A stretch of 64,000 nt of DNA, from assembly GCA_002394605.1 (NCBI GenBank), contig DGUI01000037.1, forward strand, positions 1 to 64,000, in the 5' to 3' direction. The position numbers and the translations under genes were made by a program. Shown piece after piece: positions 25,993 through 34,496 of the stretch; within the stretch, counting starts at the first letter, position 1; every line of letters starts with the position of its first letter. The notes under the pieces were generated by a model, which saw only the letters and a program-made list of their open reading frames with translations, ran no database searches and had not been told where the DNA came from. Source of the DNA: Mageeibacillus sp. UBA4314. GTDB taxonomy: Bacteria; Bacillota; Clostridia; Saccharofermentanales; Saccharofermentanaceae.

Positions 25993-27633
25993 TTAATCCT
26001 TTGATTCTTCCGTCGGAGGAGCTGCCGTAGGTTCCTTCGTGGGTTCAGCTGTCTTAGTCGGATCTGCCGTCGGCTTGGGCTTCTCCGTAGGCGGAGCCTT
26101 CGAAGTAGGTGCTGCCGTCTTCGAAGCAGGTGCAGGCGTATGCGTTGCCGGTGCCGGTGCCGTAGTATGTACAGCCGGCTTTGTTGGCTTTGCAGGCGCC
26201 GTAGGCTTGCTCGGCTTGGTCGTAGGCGTAGGCTTCGGCTTCTTGTAAGGGAAGTTTGCCTTGACCGTTGCAGATCCGTAATTCAGGTACTTCTGAACTG
26301 ATTTCGTTGCTCTCTTCGGGAGATTGGATGTGTTGAATCCCTGGTGGTCTCCGACTGCACGCCTGATCTCGCGGTCAGTCATCATGTAGCTGTATCTGCC
26401 CCTTACGTATCTTGTGGCATCACAGTGATACCACTCACCATTGAGCTTGCACAGACACCAGATGTGACGTCCTGCCCTTCTCCATACCTTCTTGTTGGGG
26501 ATGCCTGCAACATCGCATAATGCCTTGCTTGCCGCCCATGCGCCATAACAGCTCGTATATCTCCTGCCGAAAGCCTGGCAGGCAGCAGCAGCCCATGAAG
26601 AGTGGGTTACTCTCGCATACGAGAAAGCGATATTGTAGTTGATCCATCTGAATACGCGCATGCCGCGGATAACATCAGTCTTGCCTCCGCAATGCGCCTT
26701 GTATATCTTCCTTGCTGCTGCATATGCATCAGCTGCAGTAGCGTGATCGTACTTATGCCAGTTGGAAGTCGTTCTGCTCCTCTTGACCTTGCCGCCGTTC
26801 CTGACGATCCTCTTGGCCTTCGTCTTGCTGATAACGTTGACATTCACCGTGATCGTCGTCTGGTTGCCGCACTCGTCTGCAGCGATGTACCTCAGGGGAT
26901 ATGTTCCTACTTTCTCCGTGTTGACCTCCGAATTATCGACTGTCAGCGTGGGACGGGGATCGTAGTTGTCACTTACCGTGATGCCTTCCCTGTATGAGGG
27001 CACGTCAAAAACAACGACAGTGATGTCTTCACATCCCGTGATTACCGGACCATTATGGTCGTCGATGATATCGAACGGGCAGAGGATATCTGCTATATTG
27101 CCGTAGTGATCTTCGATCTTAACGGGGATCTGGCAGGGACCGGGCTTCGAGAAATCAGCATCCTCGGCATAGTAGATCTTGTAGTCTGACTTGTCCTCGA
27201 CGTTCATTACGCAGTCTTCGGGAGCAGGCAGCTGGTTCAGATAGATCTTCTGTGCGACCGCCTCAGCCGTGGGAGCCTGGTCGTCAACGATGTTGAGCGT
27301 GCTCTTCACCTTGTATCCGTTGCTGTTGATCGTGATCTTGTACGATGCGATATCGTCAGGGTTGATGGAAGAGATATCAGATGCGATCGAACATCCTTGC
27401 GGGTCTGCACCTTCATTGAGGAACAGGTCAACTGTGATCGGGGTTCCGTATGTGACAGTAACTTCAGTCTTGATCTTGCCGACTGATTCACTCTCGAGAT
27501 TCTCCTCCTTGATCCTGCCGTTTGCAAAAACGACTGCAACAACAATACCTGCTATAACTATTGCAGGAATGATTCCGAACAGGAAAATCCTGGCAAGGAT
27601 CCCCGTCTTCTTACCCTTATTCTCTTTTACCAT
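25993..27633 (-). CDS. Membrane-anchored Ig-like/transglutaminase protein with Pro/Thr tail (array member 4)
   Basis: 546 residues. Membrane helix at ~13-33, then Ig-like modules (GPVITGCEDITVVVFDVPSYREGITVSDNYDPRP) and a transglutaminase core with SCYGAWAASK, HIWCLCKLNGEW and YHCDATRY. The last ~75 residues are a low-complexity Pro/Thr/Lys tail with no LPXTG motif. The tail is C-terminal, that is, distal to the membrane anchor, which is odd for a wall spacer. It may instead be a glycosylation or wall-interaction zone. It has its own promoter in the 95-base gap upstream (27696-27724). Confidence 0.85.
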   Translation of the reverse strand: MVKENKGKKTGILARIFLFGIIPAIVIAGIVVAVVFANGRIKEENLESESVGKIKTEVTVTYGTPITVDLFLNEGADPQGCSIASDISSINPDDIASYKITINSNGYKVKSTLNIVDDQAPTAEAVAQKIYLNQLPAPEDCVMNVEDKSDYKIYYAEDADFSKPGPCQIPVKIEDHYGNIADILCPFDIIDDHNGPVITGCEDITVVVFDVPSYREGITVSDNYDPRPTLTVDNSEVNTEKVGTYPLRYIAADECGNQTTITVNVNVISKTKAKRIVRNGGKVKRSRTTSNWHKYDHATAADAYAAARKIYKAHCGGKTDVIRGMRVFRWINYNIAFSYARVTHSSWAAAACQAFGRRYTSCYGAWAASKALCDVAGIPNKKVWRRAGRHIWCLCKLNGEWYHCDATRYVRGRYSYMMTDREIRRAVGDHQGFNTSNLPKRATKSVQKYLNYGSATVKANFPYKKPKPTPTTKPSKPTAPAKPTKPAVHTTAPAPATHTPAPASKTAAPTSKAPPTEKPKPTADPTKTAEPTKEPTAAPPTEESKD

Positions 27634-27695
27634 TACCTTATTGCCCTTATTACGCGCACCCGCGCGTCTTTATTATTATTCTTAATCGGGTAACT

Positions 27696-27724
27696 ATTAT
27701 ACCACGGGGCAATGCAATAAGCAA
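27696..27724 (-). promoter_or_regulatory. Internal promoter in the transglutaminase array
   Basis: On the minus strand TTGCTT (27719-27724), 17 bases, TATAAT (27696-27701), with TGG before the -10 as an extended -10. The leader then carries ACGCGC/GCGCGT around GGGT, a small GC-rich hairpin, before the Shine-Dalgarno AAGG of the gene at 27633. The last two array members can thus be expressed separately. Confidence 0.7.
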
Positions 27725-27728
27725 TTGA

Positions 27729-29345
27729 TCAATCACCGTCGTCAGGTTTATCTGAAGGCGCGGGAGTCTCCGTAGGCTGTTTCGTAGGCTCTGCAGTTGC
27801 CGTCGGCTTGGGCTTCTCCGTAGGCGGCGTGCTGCTGGGAGCAGCGGTCGGCGGTGCCGTCGTCTTGGATGCACTTGTCGTCATTGCTGCAGACGTCGTC
27901 TTGGATGCCGCTGTTGCCGTTGCGGGAGAAGGCGGCGTTGTCGTCGGCGGTGCATCCGTCTTCTTGGCAGGCTTTGGCGTCGGTGTTGCCGTCGGCTTGG
28001 GCATGCCTGATCTTACGGTTCCGGTATAGACATTGATCCAGCTCTGCACTGACAATGTGCATCTGTTGGGATACTTCTTCTTGTTGAACACATGATAACC
28101 ATAGGCCTTAAGGATCTCCTTGTCGGTCTTCATGTACGAGAAATAATGCTTCGGCGCGCCTGAGAACCTCGTTGCATCGCAGTGATACCAGCCGCCGTTC
28201 AGGTAGCACAGGCACCACTTGTGGTAGCCGCCGACGCGCGAGACCATCTTGTTGGGAATGTCCGCCAGGTCGCACAGAGCCTTACATACGGCCCACTGAC
28301 CGTAACAGGTCGAAGCTCTCCTGGCAAGAGTCTGACATACCGCAGGAGCCCAGGACTTATATGTCTTCACGGCTCTGGAGAATCCGATATTGTGGTTGAC
28401 CCAGTAGAAGATCTTGAGACCTTTCTGGACTTTGGACATCGAAGATGAGCAGATCCTTTTGTAGATCTTCCTGGCAGCGGCGTATGCATCCTTTGTCGTT
28501 GCTTTCGAATAGTCGGAACGGCGTCTTCTCGTGGAGTATCTTACCTTGCGCTTTGCAGCGACTTTCTCGATGTCCTCGTTCTCGGCGATGACATTGACTT
28601 CAACGCTGACCTCAGCCTGATTGCCTGCCTCGTCAACAGCCGTATAAGTAAGCGGATATACTCCGACCTTGTCCATCAGGACCTTGGAGGAGTCGACCGA
28701 CAGCTTAGGGTTGGGATCGTAATCGTCCTTTACCGTTATCCCGTCTCTAAAGCTGGGAATGTCGTTCACATAGAAGATCAGGTCGCCGTACCCTTCTATT
28801 ACGGGAGGCATGTGATCATCGATGACTTCGACGGGAACTTCAACTATGGATGAATTCCCGCAGATGTCAGTAAGTCTTACCTTCAGTATGGTGCTGCCCG
28901 GGGTGCCTACATTCGATTCCTCGGTGTAATCGACCATAACTTCAGATATGTCCTGAAGATCCGTTATCAGGTCGTTGGGATCGGGGAGGTTATTGAGATA
29001 GACCTTCTGAGGAACGGGCGTTGCCACAGGAGGCACATCGTCGATGATGTTAAGCAGCGACTTTGTCTTATAGTCGCCTGACCTGACCGTAATGTTATAT
29101 GATCCGATCGTATTGATATCGATCACTGATACATCCGATACGATTGAACAATCCGACCCGTCGGCCCCTTCCGCAAGGAAGAGATCGATCGTGATCGGAG
29201 TTCCATAAGTTACATTAACCTGATCTTTGAGCTTGGCTAACGCAGCAGCTTCTGCCGTACAACCGTACACGAACAGGGACAGCGCTGCCAGTGCAGCTAA
29301 GACTGCAAAGGGAAATAAGATCTTCCTGACATTAACACGGGCCAT
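27729..29345 (-). CDS. Membrane-anchored Ig-like/transglutaminase protein with Pro/Thr tail (array member 3)
   Basis: 538 residues. An N-terminal hydrophobic helix (ILFPFAVLAALAALSLFVYGC) ends at a cysteine, so it is either a membrane anchor or a lipobox (LFVYGC). Ig-like modules (MPPVIEGYGDLIFYVNDIPSFRDGITVKDDYDPNPKL) follow, then a transglutaminase core with STCYGQWAVCK, YHKWCLCYLNGGW and YHCDATRF. An ~85-residue tail is rich in Ala, Thr and Pro. Shine-Dalgarno GGGAGG. It follows array member 2 by 17 bases. Confidence 0.85.
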   Translation of the reverse strand: MARVNVRKILFPFAVLAALAALSLFVYGCTAEAAALAKLKDQVNVTYGTPITIDLFLAEGADGSDCSIVSDVSVIDINTIGSYNITVRSGDYKTKSLLNIIDDVPPVATPVPQKVYLNNLPDPNDLITDLQDISEVMVDYTEESNVGTPGSTILKVRLTDICGNSSIVEVPVEVIDDHMPPVIEGYGDLIFYVNDIPSFRDGITVKDDYDPNPKLSVDSSKVLMDKVGVYPLTYTAVDEAGNQAEVSVEVNVIAENEDIEKVAAKRKVRYSTRRRRSDYSKATTKDAYAAARKIYKRICSSSMSKVQKGLKIFYWVNHNIGFSRAVKTYKSWAPAVCQTLARRASTCYGQWAVCKALCDLADIPNKMVSRVGGYHKWCLCYLNGGWYHCDATRFSGAPKHYFSYMKTDKEILKAYGYHVFNKKKYPNRCTLSVQSWINVYTGTVRSGMPKPTATPTPKPAKKTDAPPTTTPPSPATATAASKTTSAAMTTSASKTTAPPTAAPSSTPPTEKPKPTATAEPTKQPTETPAPSDKPDDGD

Positions 29346-29362
29346 CTATAAGCCTCCCGGGA

Positions 29363-31096
29363 TCAATCCTCTCCCTGAGGATCTGTATTGTCGGGATTAT
29401 CTGTAGGCTCGGCCGGCTTATCAGTAGGCTTCTCCGTTGGCTTCGACGTAGGCTTAGCCGTTGCCGGTGCTTCCGTAGGATCCGACGGCTTCGTCGTAGG
29501 CTTAGCCGTTGCCGATGACTCCGTAGGAGATGCTGTCGGCTTGGACTCTTCAGTCGGCGCGGCTGACGTAGGAGATGCCGTTGGCTTCGCCGTTGGTGTC
29601 GGCGGTGCAACCGTTGTCGGCAGCGGCGTAGGCGTAGCTTTGATCTTAAGCTGGTTGCTTACCGAACATGAATAGATATTGATGTACTTCTGAACGGACT
29701 TCGTAGCTCTTGCAGGGAGTCCGGAAGTAATGAACCTGTGGTTACCGGGCGCCTTCCTGATCTCAGCGTCAGTCATCATGTATGCGAAGTAATGTCCCAT
29801 ACCGGGCCACTGTGTAGCATCGCAGTGATACCAGCCGCCGTTCAGGTAGCACAGACACCATACGTGAACCTTGGCTGCATTCGATCTCCATACCTTACGG
29901 TTAGGGATGCCTGCTACGTCACAGAGAGCCTTACATGCGGCCCACTGACCGTAACATGATGATCTTCTGTTGCCGAAAGCCTGGCATGCAGCTGCTGCCC
30001 ATGATGTATGGTCAACGCCACGGAACGAGAATGAGATGTTGTGGTTGACCCAATAGAAGATCTTCAGTCCGCGCTTAACATCGCTCATCGAGCTGTTGCA
30101 GATGGAATTATAGATCTTTCTTGCCTTTGCATAAGCATCTGAGGGCGTACACTTGCTGTACTTGCCGTTGTTATTGCGGCTTCCCCTGTTGCTTCCGCCG
30201 TTCCCGCCATTGCCTCTGGGAGCCGTGGTAGGAACAGAACCGTCATTCTCGATGACTGTTACCGTTACAGTGATCATAGCCTCGTTGCCGCCGGCATCTG
30301 AAGCCATGAATGTCAGAGGATACTGACCGGGAGTATAAGGATCTACTTCCGTATCATCGATGATGAGCTGCGGGTTGGGATCCATGTCGTCTGTTACTGT
30401 TACGCCTTCTGCATAATCGGGAACAACACCCGCCATGAACTCGAGATCTCTTGTTCCAAGGATGACAGGGGGTGTCACGTCTGATGTAACCTCGAAAGGA
30501 ACCTCGACGACAGTCCTGTTGTCGTAGGCATCAGTGATGATGACATTAACGATCATGTTACCGCCTGCACTTAAGTCAGTGCCCTCGGCATATGTGACCG
30601 TAACCTCAGACTTATCATAAAGATTTGTTATGCAGTCGTTGGGATCGGGAAGCTCGAGCGAATAGACCTTCTGGGGAACGGGATCTGCAACGGGAGGTAC
30701 ATCATCGATGACGTTGAGAACCGATGTTACCTTGTTGCCGTCGTTAGCCAGCGTGAGCTTGTATGATGCGATCTGGGACATATCGATGACCGATACATCC
30801 GATACGAATTCGCACTTGGAAGCATCTGTTCCCTCTTCGAGGAAAAGCTCCACGGTAAGAGGAGTATCGTATGTAACGCTGATCTCTTCCTTGATGCCGT
30901 GTGAAGAACCGGAGCCACCTCCGAATATGGCGCAGCTGGCAACCGTAGCTACTACGAGGGCCAGACCGGCCGGGAGTGCAACCTGCAGAAGCGGGTTGGT
31001 AACGCCGAGTTTCTTAAGGAAAGCCATGAACTTGCCTTCAGGCTTTCTGGCTCCCTTTACCTTTTTGTTATCTATATGTCCGTATCTGTTATCCAT
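29363..31096 (-). CDS. Membrane-anchored Ig-like/transglutaminase protein with Pro/Thr tail (array member 2)
   Basis: 577 residues, the longest of the array. A cytoplasmic N-terminus of about 37 residues precedes a membrane helix (LLQVALPAGLALVVATVASCAIF), Ig-like modules and a transglutaminase core (SCYGQWAACK, VHVWCLCYLNGGW, YHCDATQW). A Gly/Asn linker (PRGNGGNGGSNRGSRNNNG) sits between the Ig part and the enzyme. The tail is about 95 residues of Pro/Thr/Ala/Ser repeats. Promoter at 31128-31158. Cysteines near the catalytic core are conserved across the array and may form disulfides. Confidence 0.85.
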   Translation of the reverse strand: MDNRYGHIDNKKVKGARKPEGKFMAFLKKLGVTNPLLQVALPAGLALVVATVASCAIFGGGSGSSHGIKEEISVTYDTPLTVELFLEEGTDASKCEFVSDVSVIDMSQIASYKLTLANDGNKVTSVLNVIDDVPPVADPVPQKVYSLELPDPNDCITNLYDKSEVTVTYAEGTDLSAGGNMIVNVIITDAYDNRTVVEVPFEVTSDVTPPVILGTRDLEFMAGVVPDYAEGVTVTDDMDPNPQLIIDDTEVDPYTPGQYPLTFMASDAGGNEAMITVTVTVIENDGSVPTTAPRGNGGNGGSNRGSRNNNGKYSKCTPSDAYAKARKIYNSICNSSMSDVKRGLKIFYWVNHNISFSFRGVDHTSWAAAACQAFGNRRSSCYGQWAACKALCDVAGIPNRKVWRSNAAKVHVWCLCYLNGGWYHCDATQWPGMGHYFAYMMTDAEIRKAPGNHRFITSGLPARATKSVQKYINIYSCSVSNQLKIKATPTPLPTTVAPPTPTAKPTASPTSAAPTEESKPTASPTESSATAKPTTKPSDPTEAPATAKPTSKPTEKPTDKPAEPTDNPDNTDPQGED

Positions 31097-31127
31097 AATT
31101 CTCCGACCATTTCCTGTAATTCATAAT

Positions 31128-31158
31128 ATTATAACACCACTATATGCGCCAAGGTCAA
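31128..31158 (-). promoter_or_regulatory. Promoter of the four-gene transglutaminase array
   Basis: On the minus strand TTGACC (31153-31158), a 19-base spacer and TATAAT (31128-31133). It lies between the lipoprotein terminator at 31228 and the array, so the array starts its own transcript. Confidence 0.6.
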
Positions 31159-31227
31159 CCAAATGGGTCTTATTACACCCCAATTGCCACACAAATGACT
31201 CATTTCGCGCGGTCTATTATAAAAAAA

Positions 31228-31258
31228 CTGTCCCAAAGCCTTGCAACTATTGGGACAG
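31228..31258 (-). terminator. Intrinsic terminator after the small lipoprotein gene
   Basis: CTGTCCCAA (31228-31236) pairs with TTGGGACAG (31250-31258). A run of seven T follows on the minus strand. Strong terminator. Confidence 0.92.
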
Positions 31259-31291
31259 CCTTCATTTGTTCATCAGTTCTGATCGCTCCGC

Positions 31292-31864
31292 TTACATAAT
31301 GCTGTTGTAGACAACACCGGAAACGATATCGCCGTCTGTGTTGATAACAAGCATCGTATCATTCTTCTCGAAAGTAAGGATGCCGTCGATATCAGACGTA
31401 GGTGTGCCGTAAGCCTTCTTAACATCGTCAACCTTGCTTCCTACGAAGATACCCTCGGGTGTCGTAACGGAATCGTTGAAGAGAACGATGTTGGATACGA
31501 GGTCCTTTGTTCCGAGAGGTACTGTACTGATAACGTAAGAACCGTTGTTGAATGTGTATGTCTTAGTCATACCGATACCTGCACAGGAAGGAGCCTCAAA
31601 GTAAACGTAATCCTGGGGAAGCTTAGCCAAAACTTCGTTGAGATCTGCATTTACACGGACCTTTGCACCGTTAACCTCAAAGCAGTAACCCTCGTCGTTT
31701 ACACTGTGCTCGACCAAAGCCTGCTGTGAAGCTGTGGCACCTGTTGAGATTACCTCAACAGCGTCATTGCCGGATGACTCCGTTGTGCTCTTGTTACAAG
31801 CTGTAAAAAGACTAAGAGCAACTGATGCCGTAAGAGCAACTGCCATCATCTTCTGTAATTTCAT
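31292..31864 (-). CDS. Small lipoprotein, transglutaminase-associated (paralogue 1)
   Basis: 190 residues. A lipoprotein signal ends at LFTAC (Cys23), then a Ser/Thr linker and a ~125-residue domain (GYCFEVNGAKVRVNADLNEVLAKLP ... TTPEGIFVGSKVDDVKKAYGTP). The repeated pattern 'PEGI.VG...DVK.AYG' is shared with the lipoprotein at 44853-45467. No named family is recognised. Both paralogues sit next to a membrane-anchored transglutaminase, which suggests a joint role at the cell surface. Own terminator at 31228. Confidence 0.75.
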   Translation of the reverse strand: MKLQKMMAVALTASVALSLFTACNKSTTESSGNDAVEVISTGATASQQALVEHSVNDEGYCFEVNGAKVRVNADLNEVLAKLPQDYVYFEAPSCAGIGMTKTYTFNNGSYVISTVPLGTKDLVSNIVLFNDSVTTPEGIFVGSKVDDVKKAYGTPTSDIDGILTFEKNDTMLVINTDGDIVSGVVYNSIM

Positions 31865-31987
31865 AAATCTACACCTCCGAAAATATTCAAATAGAATTTG
31901 TTTTCATAAGTAATCCACAGTATTGTAGCATAAGATAATGCAATAAATACTGAATCTAATCGCTAAAGTAAACGGTACAAATTCCCG

Positions 31988-33064
31988 TCAGTTTGTGGCA
32001 TTTGCACCAAAACTAATGAGTTCTCCGTATTTTGCGATCTCTTCTTCCTGCTTGTCTTTCATGGCATTGTAGTCATCAATCTTGCCCTGCCAGACGTCCT
32101 TATATCTCTCATCCTGCCTGTAATCAGTCAGGTCATACCCTGACTTGAGATACTGCCCGATATAGTTCGAAAACTTCTCTGCGCCGGTCAGGTTCAGGTG
32201 GAGTCCTGCATCGTATGTATCGACCGTCATGTCCAGTCCGATCTCCTCATTGCCGATGTAGTTAATGTAAGGGATCCCCCTGCCGTCGGCAAATGCCTGT
32301 ATCTGCTCATCCCACTCCTCATACCAGAAAGGATACTCGATCGGAGCTTTCATGAGGACGAGGCTGATGCCGTTCTCCTTGCAAAGATCAGCGATCCTGC
32401 CGAGATAGTCCATGGCATTGGATCCGAGCTTCTTATTAAGGTTCGGTGTCTTCGGCGGGAAGCCCGTAAATGGCCTTACGTCGCAGCGCATGTAGTACCC
32501 GTTGTGTGATACCTTGTCCTTTTTGAAGAAATGCTTGAAGTCATCGCTTGTGAGCTCGCTCCAGCGGTAGTGATAGCGCAGGATCGGAAATACATAGTCG
32601 ATGAAATGTTCATCTTCCATCATGGATGCCTTTATCGCTTCGGCCTTGACGGGTGACCATGCCATGCCGTCAAGTGTCATACGGTTGTATTCCTCTGTCC
32701 TCGGAGCATTGAACTGCAGCGAATGAACGCTCAGCATTACGACCTTGGGAGTCTCATATCTCAGGGCATCCTTGAGCAGGTAATAGGACTGCCAGATGTA
32801 CTGCTCAGCACTTCCCCTGATGTAAGAAGAGATGCCGTGATCCTTGTAAAGTTCAATGGGAGAGATGTTCTCATAGACTTCGCAGTCACCCAGTATTATT
32901 ACGTCGTGGGGTTCCTTATTATCGTAATACTCCTCGACCATCGAGCCTTCCACAACGCCTGTCTGGTACTTCGGCATCAGGAGTCTCTGAATGGCAAGCA
33001 GAACGACCGCCATTGCCACCAGGCCAATGAGAACCTTGACAAGTCCGGATGCTAACTTCCCCAT
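31988..33064 (-). CDS. SGNH/DltD-like membrane-anchored protein with Cys at the nucleophile site
   Basis: 358 residues from the ATG at 33064, which overlaps the upstream stop (TGATG). An earlier frame start at 33163 lies inside that gene and is rejected. One N-terminal membrane helix (VKVLIGLVAMAVVLLAI). The block-I motif reads VIILGDCEVYENISP, where related proteins carry GDS or GSS, so cysteine occupies the nucleophile position. The C-terminal block DAGLHLNLTGAEKFSNYI supplies the Asp-His pair. It is probably an acyl-transfer or esterase-like protein acting on surface polymers. Translationally coupled to the transglutaminase gene. Confidence 0.7.
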   Translation of the reverse strand: MGKLASGLVKVLIGLVAMAVVLLAIQRLLMPKYQTGVVEGSMVEEYYDNKEPHDVIILGDCEVYENISPIELYKDHGISSYIRGSAEQYIWQSYYLLKDALRYETPKVVMLSVHSLQFNAPRTEEYNRMTLDGMAWSPVKAEAIKASMMEDEHFIDYVFPILRYHYRWSELTSDDFKHFFKKDKVSHNGYYMRCDVRPFTGFPPKTPNLNKKLGSNAMDYLGRIADLCKENGISLVLMKAPIEYPFWYEEWDEQIQAFADGRGIPYINYIGNEEIGLDMTVDTYDAGLHLNLTGAEKFSNYIGQYLKSGYDLTDYRQDERYKDVWQGKIDDYNAMKDKQEEEIAKYGELISFGANATN

Positions 33065-34362
33065 CAATACTTTACCGTAGCTGTGGAATAATCGAGCCTG
33101 TCCTGAACAGACTTCGTAGCTGAAGCCGGATATTTGCTGTGGATGAACCTGTAACCATTCCATCCTGCGCCTCTGAAAGCGGCAAGCTCAGAATCGGTAT
33201 ACATGAATATGAAGCCGGAATAGTGACGTCTGGGGTTGCTGTCGCAGTGATACCACTGACCGTCTATCTGAATGAGGTTCCAGTAGTGTCTGTTGACTGT
33301 CCAGGGTTCACGCTTGACGATCTTATTCTTGATGCCGACGACTTTGAACATGGCTCTGTTGACCATCGCATGCGTATAGCATGTTCCTGTTCTCTTCGTG
33401 AATCCGTCATAAGCTGCTCTAGTCCAAGATGTCGTATCAGTCTTAGCAACGTAGTGAACGTTATATCTGCACCACTTAACTATCTTGAAAGCCTTCTGCA
33501 TGTCTGTCATGTCAGGCGTGATTATCTTGTCAAGGATCTTCCTGGCTTCTGCGTAAACGAGCTCCTCGTCTACATATGTTGCAGGCTTCACCTTCAGAGT
33601 CAGGGTGATGTCTTCAGAAGACATGTTGCCTGCAGCATCTACAGCCGTGTAGGTAACCTTGTATGTTCCCGCAGCCTTCATGTTGACCGCTGAGTTGTCG
33701 ATGGTCAATACGGGAGCCTTATCGTAATCGTCAGTAACGGTTACGCCGTCCCTGTACTTAAGAGTGTCGCCGATAAACGCGGTCATGTTCTTGGCGCCCT
33801 CGATCACCGGAGGCGTAACGTCCTTGGTGACCTTGAAGGGAACTTCAACGATATTGATGTTGCCTGACACATCCTCGAGCTTGCAGTAAACAACGGAGTC
33901 GTTTGTGCAGGACATGTCGGGAGCTGTCAGGTATTCGACTGATATGGGGTTCTGGATATCGTAAACATCCGTAACGCACTCTGTAACTTCAGGCACTTCC
34001 TCGTTCGCGAAAATGACCTGGGGCACGACCGTGCATGTGGGAGCGAGAGTATCGACTATCGAGAGCTTAACGGGAGCCTTAACGTTGTAGACGCTGACTT
34101 CCATCTCCACTTCCTGTGGGATCTTCGTATCGATCTTATCGAGGTCAACGGAGAACTCTGCCTTGTCATAGTCGAACAGCGGAGATTTAAAGAATGCGGA
34201 CTTCTTGATTGTCTCACCGCACTCGATCGTGACGTGTGAGACAATGTTCTCCTCGTGCATCCTGGAGAATCCGATAATGCCTGCAATTGTCAGTGCCAGG
34301 ACTGCCAGCACGACAAAAACGATTATCTGAAGACGACCTCTCTTATCAAATATGCCCTTCAA
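33064..34362 (-). CDS. Membrane-anchored Ig-like/transglutaminase protein (array member 1)
   Basis: 432 residues beginning with TTG at 34362. The start is supported by GGAGG nine bases upstream. Membrane helix at ~12-30 (IIVFVVLAVLALTIAGIIGF), Ig-like modules (TPPVIEGAKNMTAFIGDTLKYRDGVTVTDDYDKAPVL) and a transglutaminase core with GTCYTHAMVN, HYWNLIQIDGQW and YHCDSNPR. No Pro/Thr tail. It differs from the four tandem members around the active site (CYTH instead of CYGxW) and is coupled to the SGNH-like gene, so it may have a distinct substrate. Confidence 0.85.
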   Translation of the reverse strand: MKGIFDKRGRLQIIVFVVLAVLALTIAGIIGFSRMHEENIVSHVTIECGETIKKSAFFKSPLFDYDKAEFSVDLDKIDTKIPQEVEMEVSVYNVKAPVKLSIVDTLAPTCTVVPQVIFANEEVPEVTECVTDVYDIQNPISVEYLTAPDMSCTNDSVVYCKLEDVSGNINIVEVPFKVTKDVTPPVIEGAKNMTAFIGDTLKYRDGVTVTDDYDKAPVLTIDNSAVNMKAAGTYKVTYTAVDAAGNMSSEDITLTLKVKPATYVDEELVYAEARKILDKIITPDMTDMQKAFKIVKWCRYNVHYVAKTDTTSWTRAAYDGFTKRTGTCYTHAMVNRAMFKVVGIKNKIVKREPWTVNRHYWNLIQIDGQWYHCDSNPRRHYSGFIFMYTDSELAAFRGAGWNGYRFIHSKYPASATKSVQDRLDYSTATVKY

Positions 34363-34496
34363 CTGAGCAAACCTCCACTTATATATTCACCTACAAATTT
34401 TAACACCTGTTTGCGACATCACATTATAATAAAAGAGTATAAATTTTGCCACTAATTTGTTTGCCTTTTGGGAAACTTGTGTATAGATTATTAGTT

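Noticed and set aside
24600..31096. LPXTG sorting signals in the Pro/Thr-tailed proteins
   Set aside because: The tails end in charged residues without LPXTG, hydrophobic segment or basic tail. Anchoring is N-terminal.
31988..33064. MBOAT/O-acetyltransferase partner for the SGNH-like and DHHW proteins
   Set aside because: No multi-pass MBOAT-like protein with the conserved His was found in the window, so a complete polymer O-acetylation system is not claimed.
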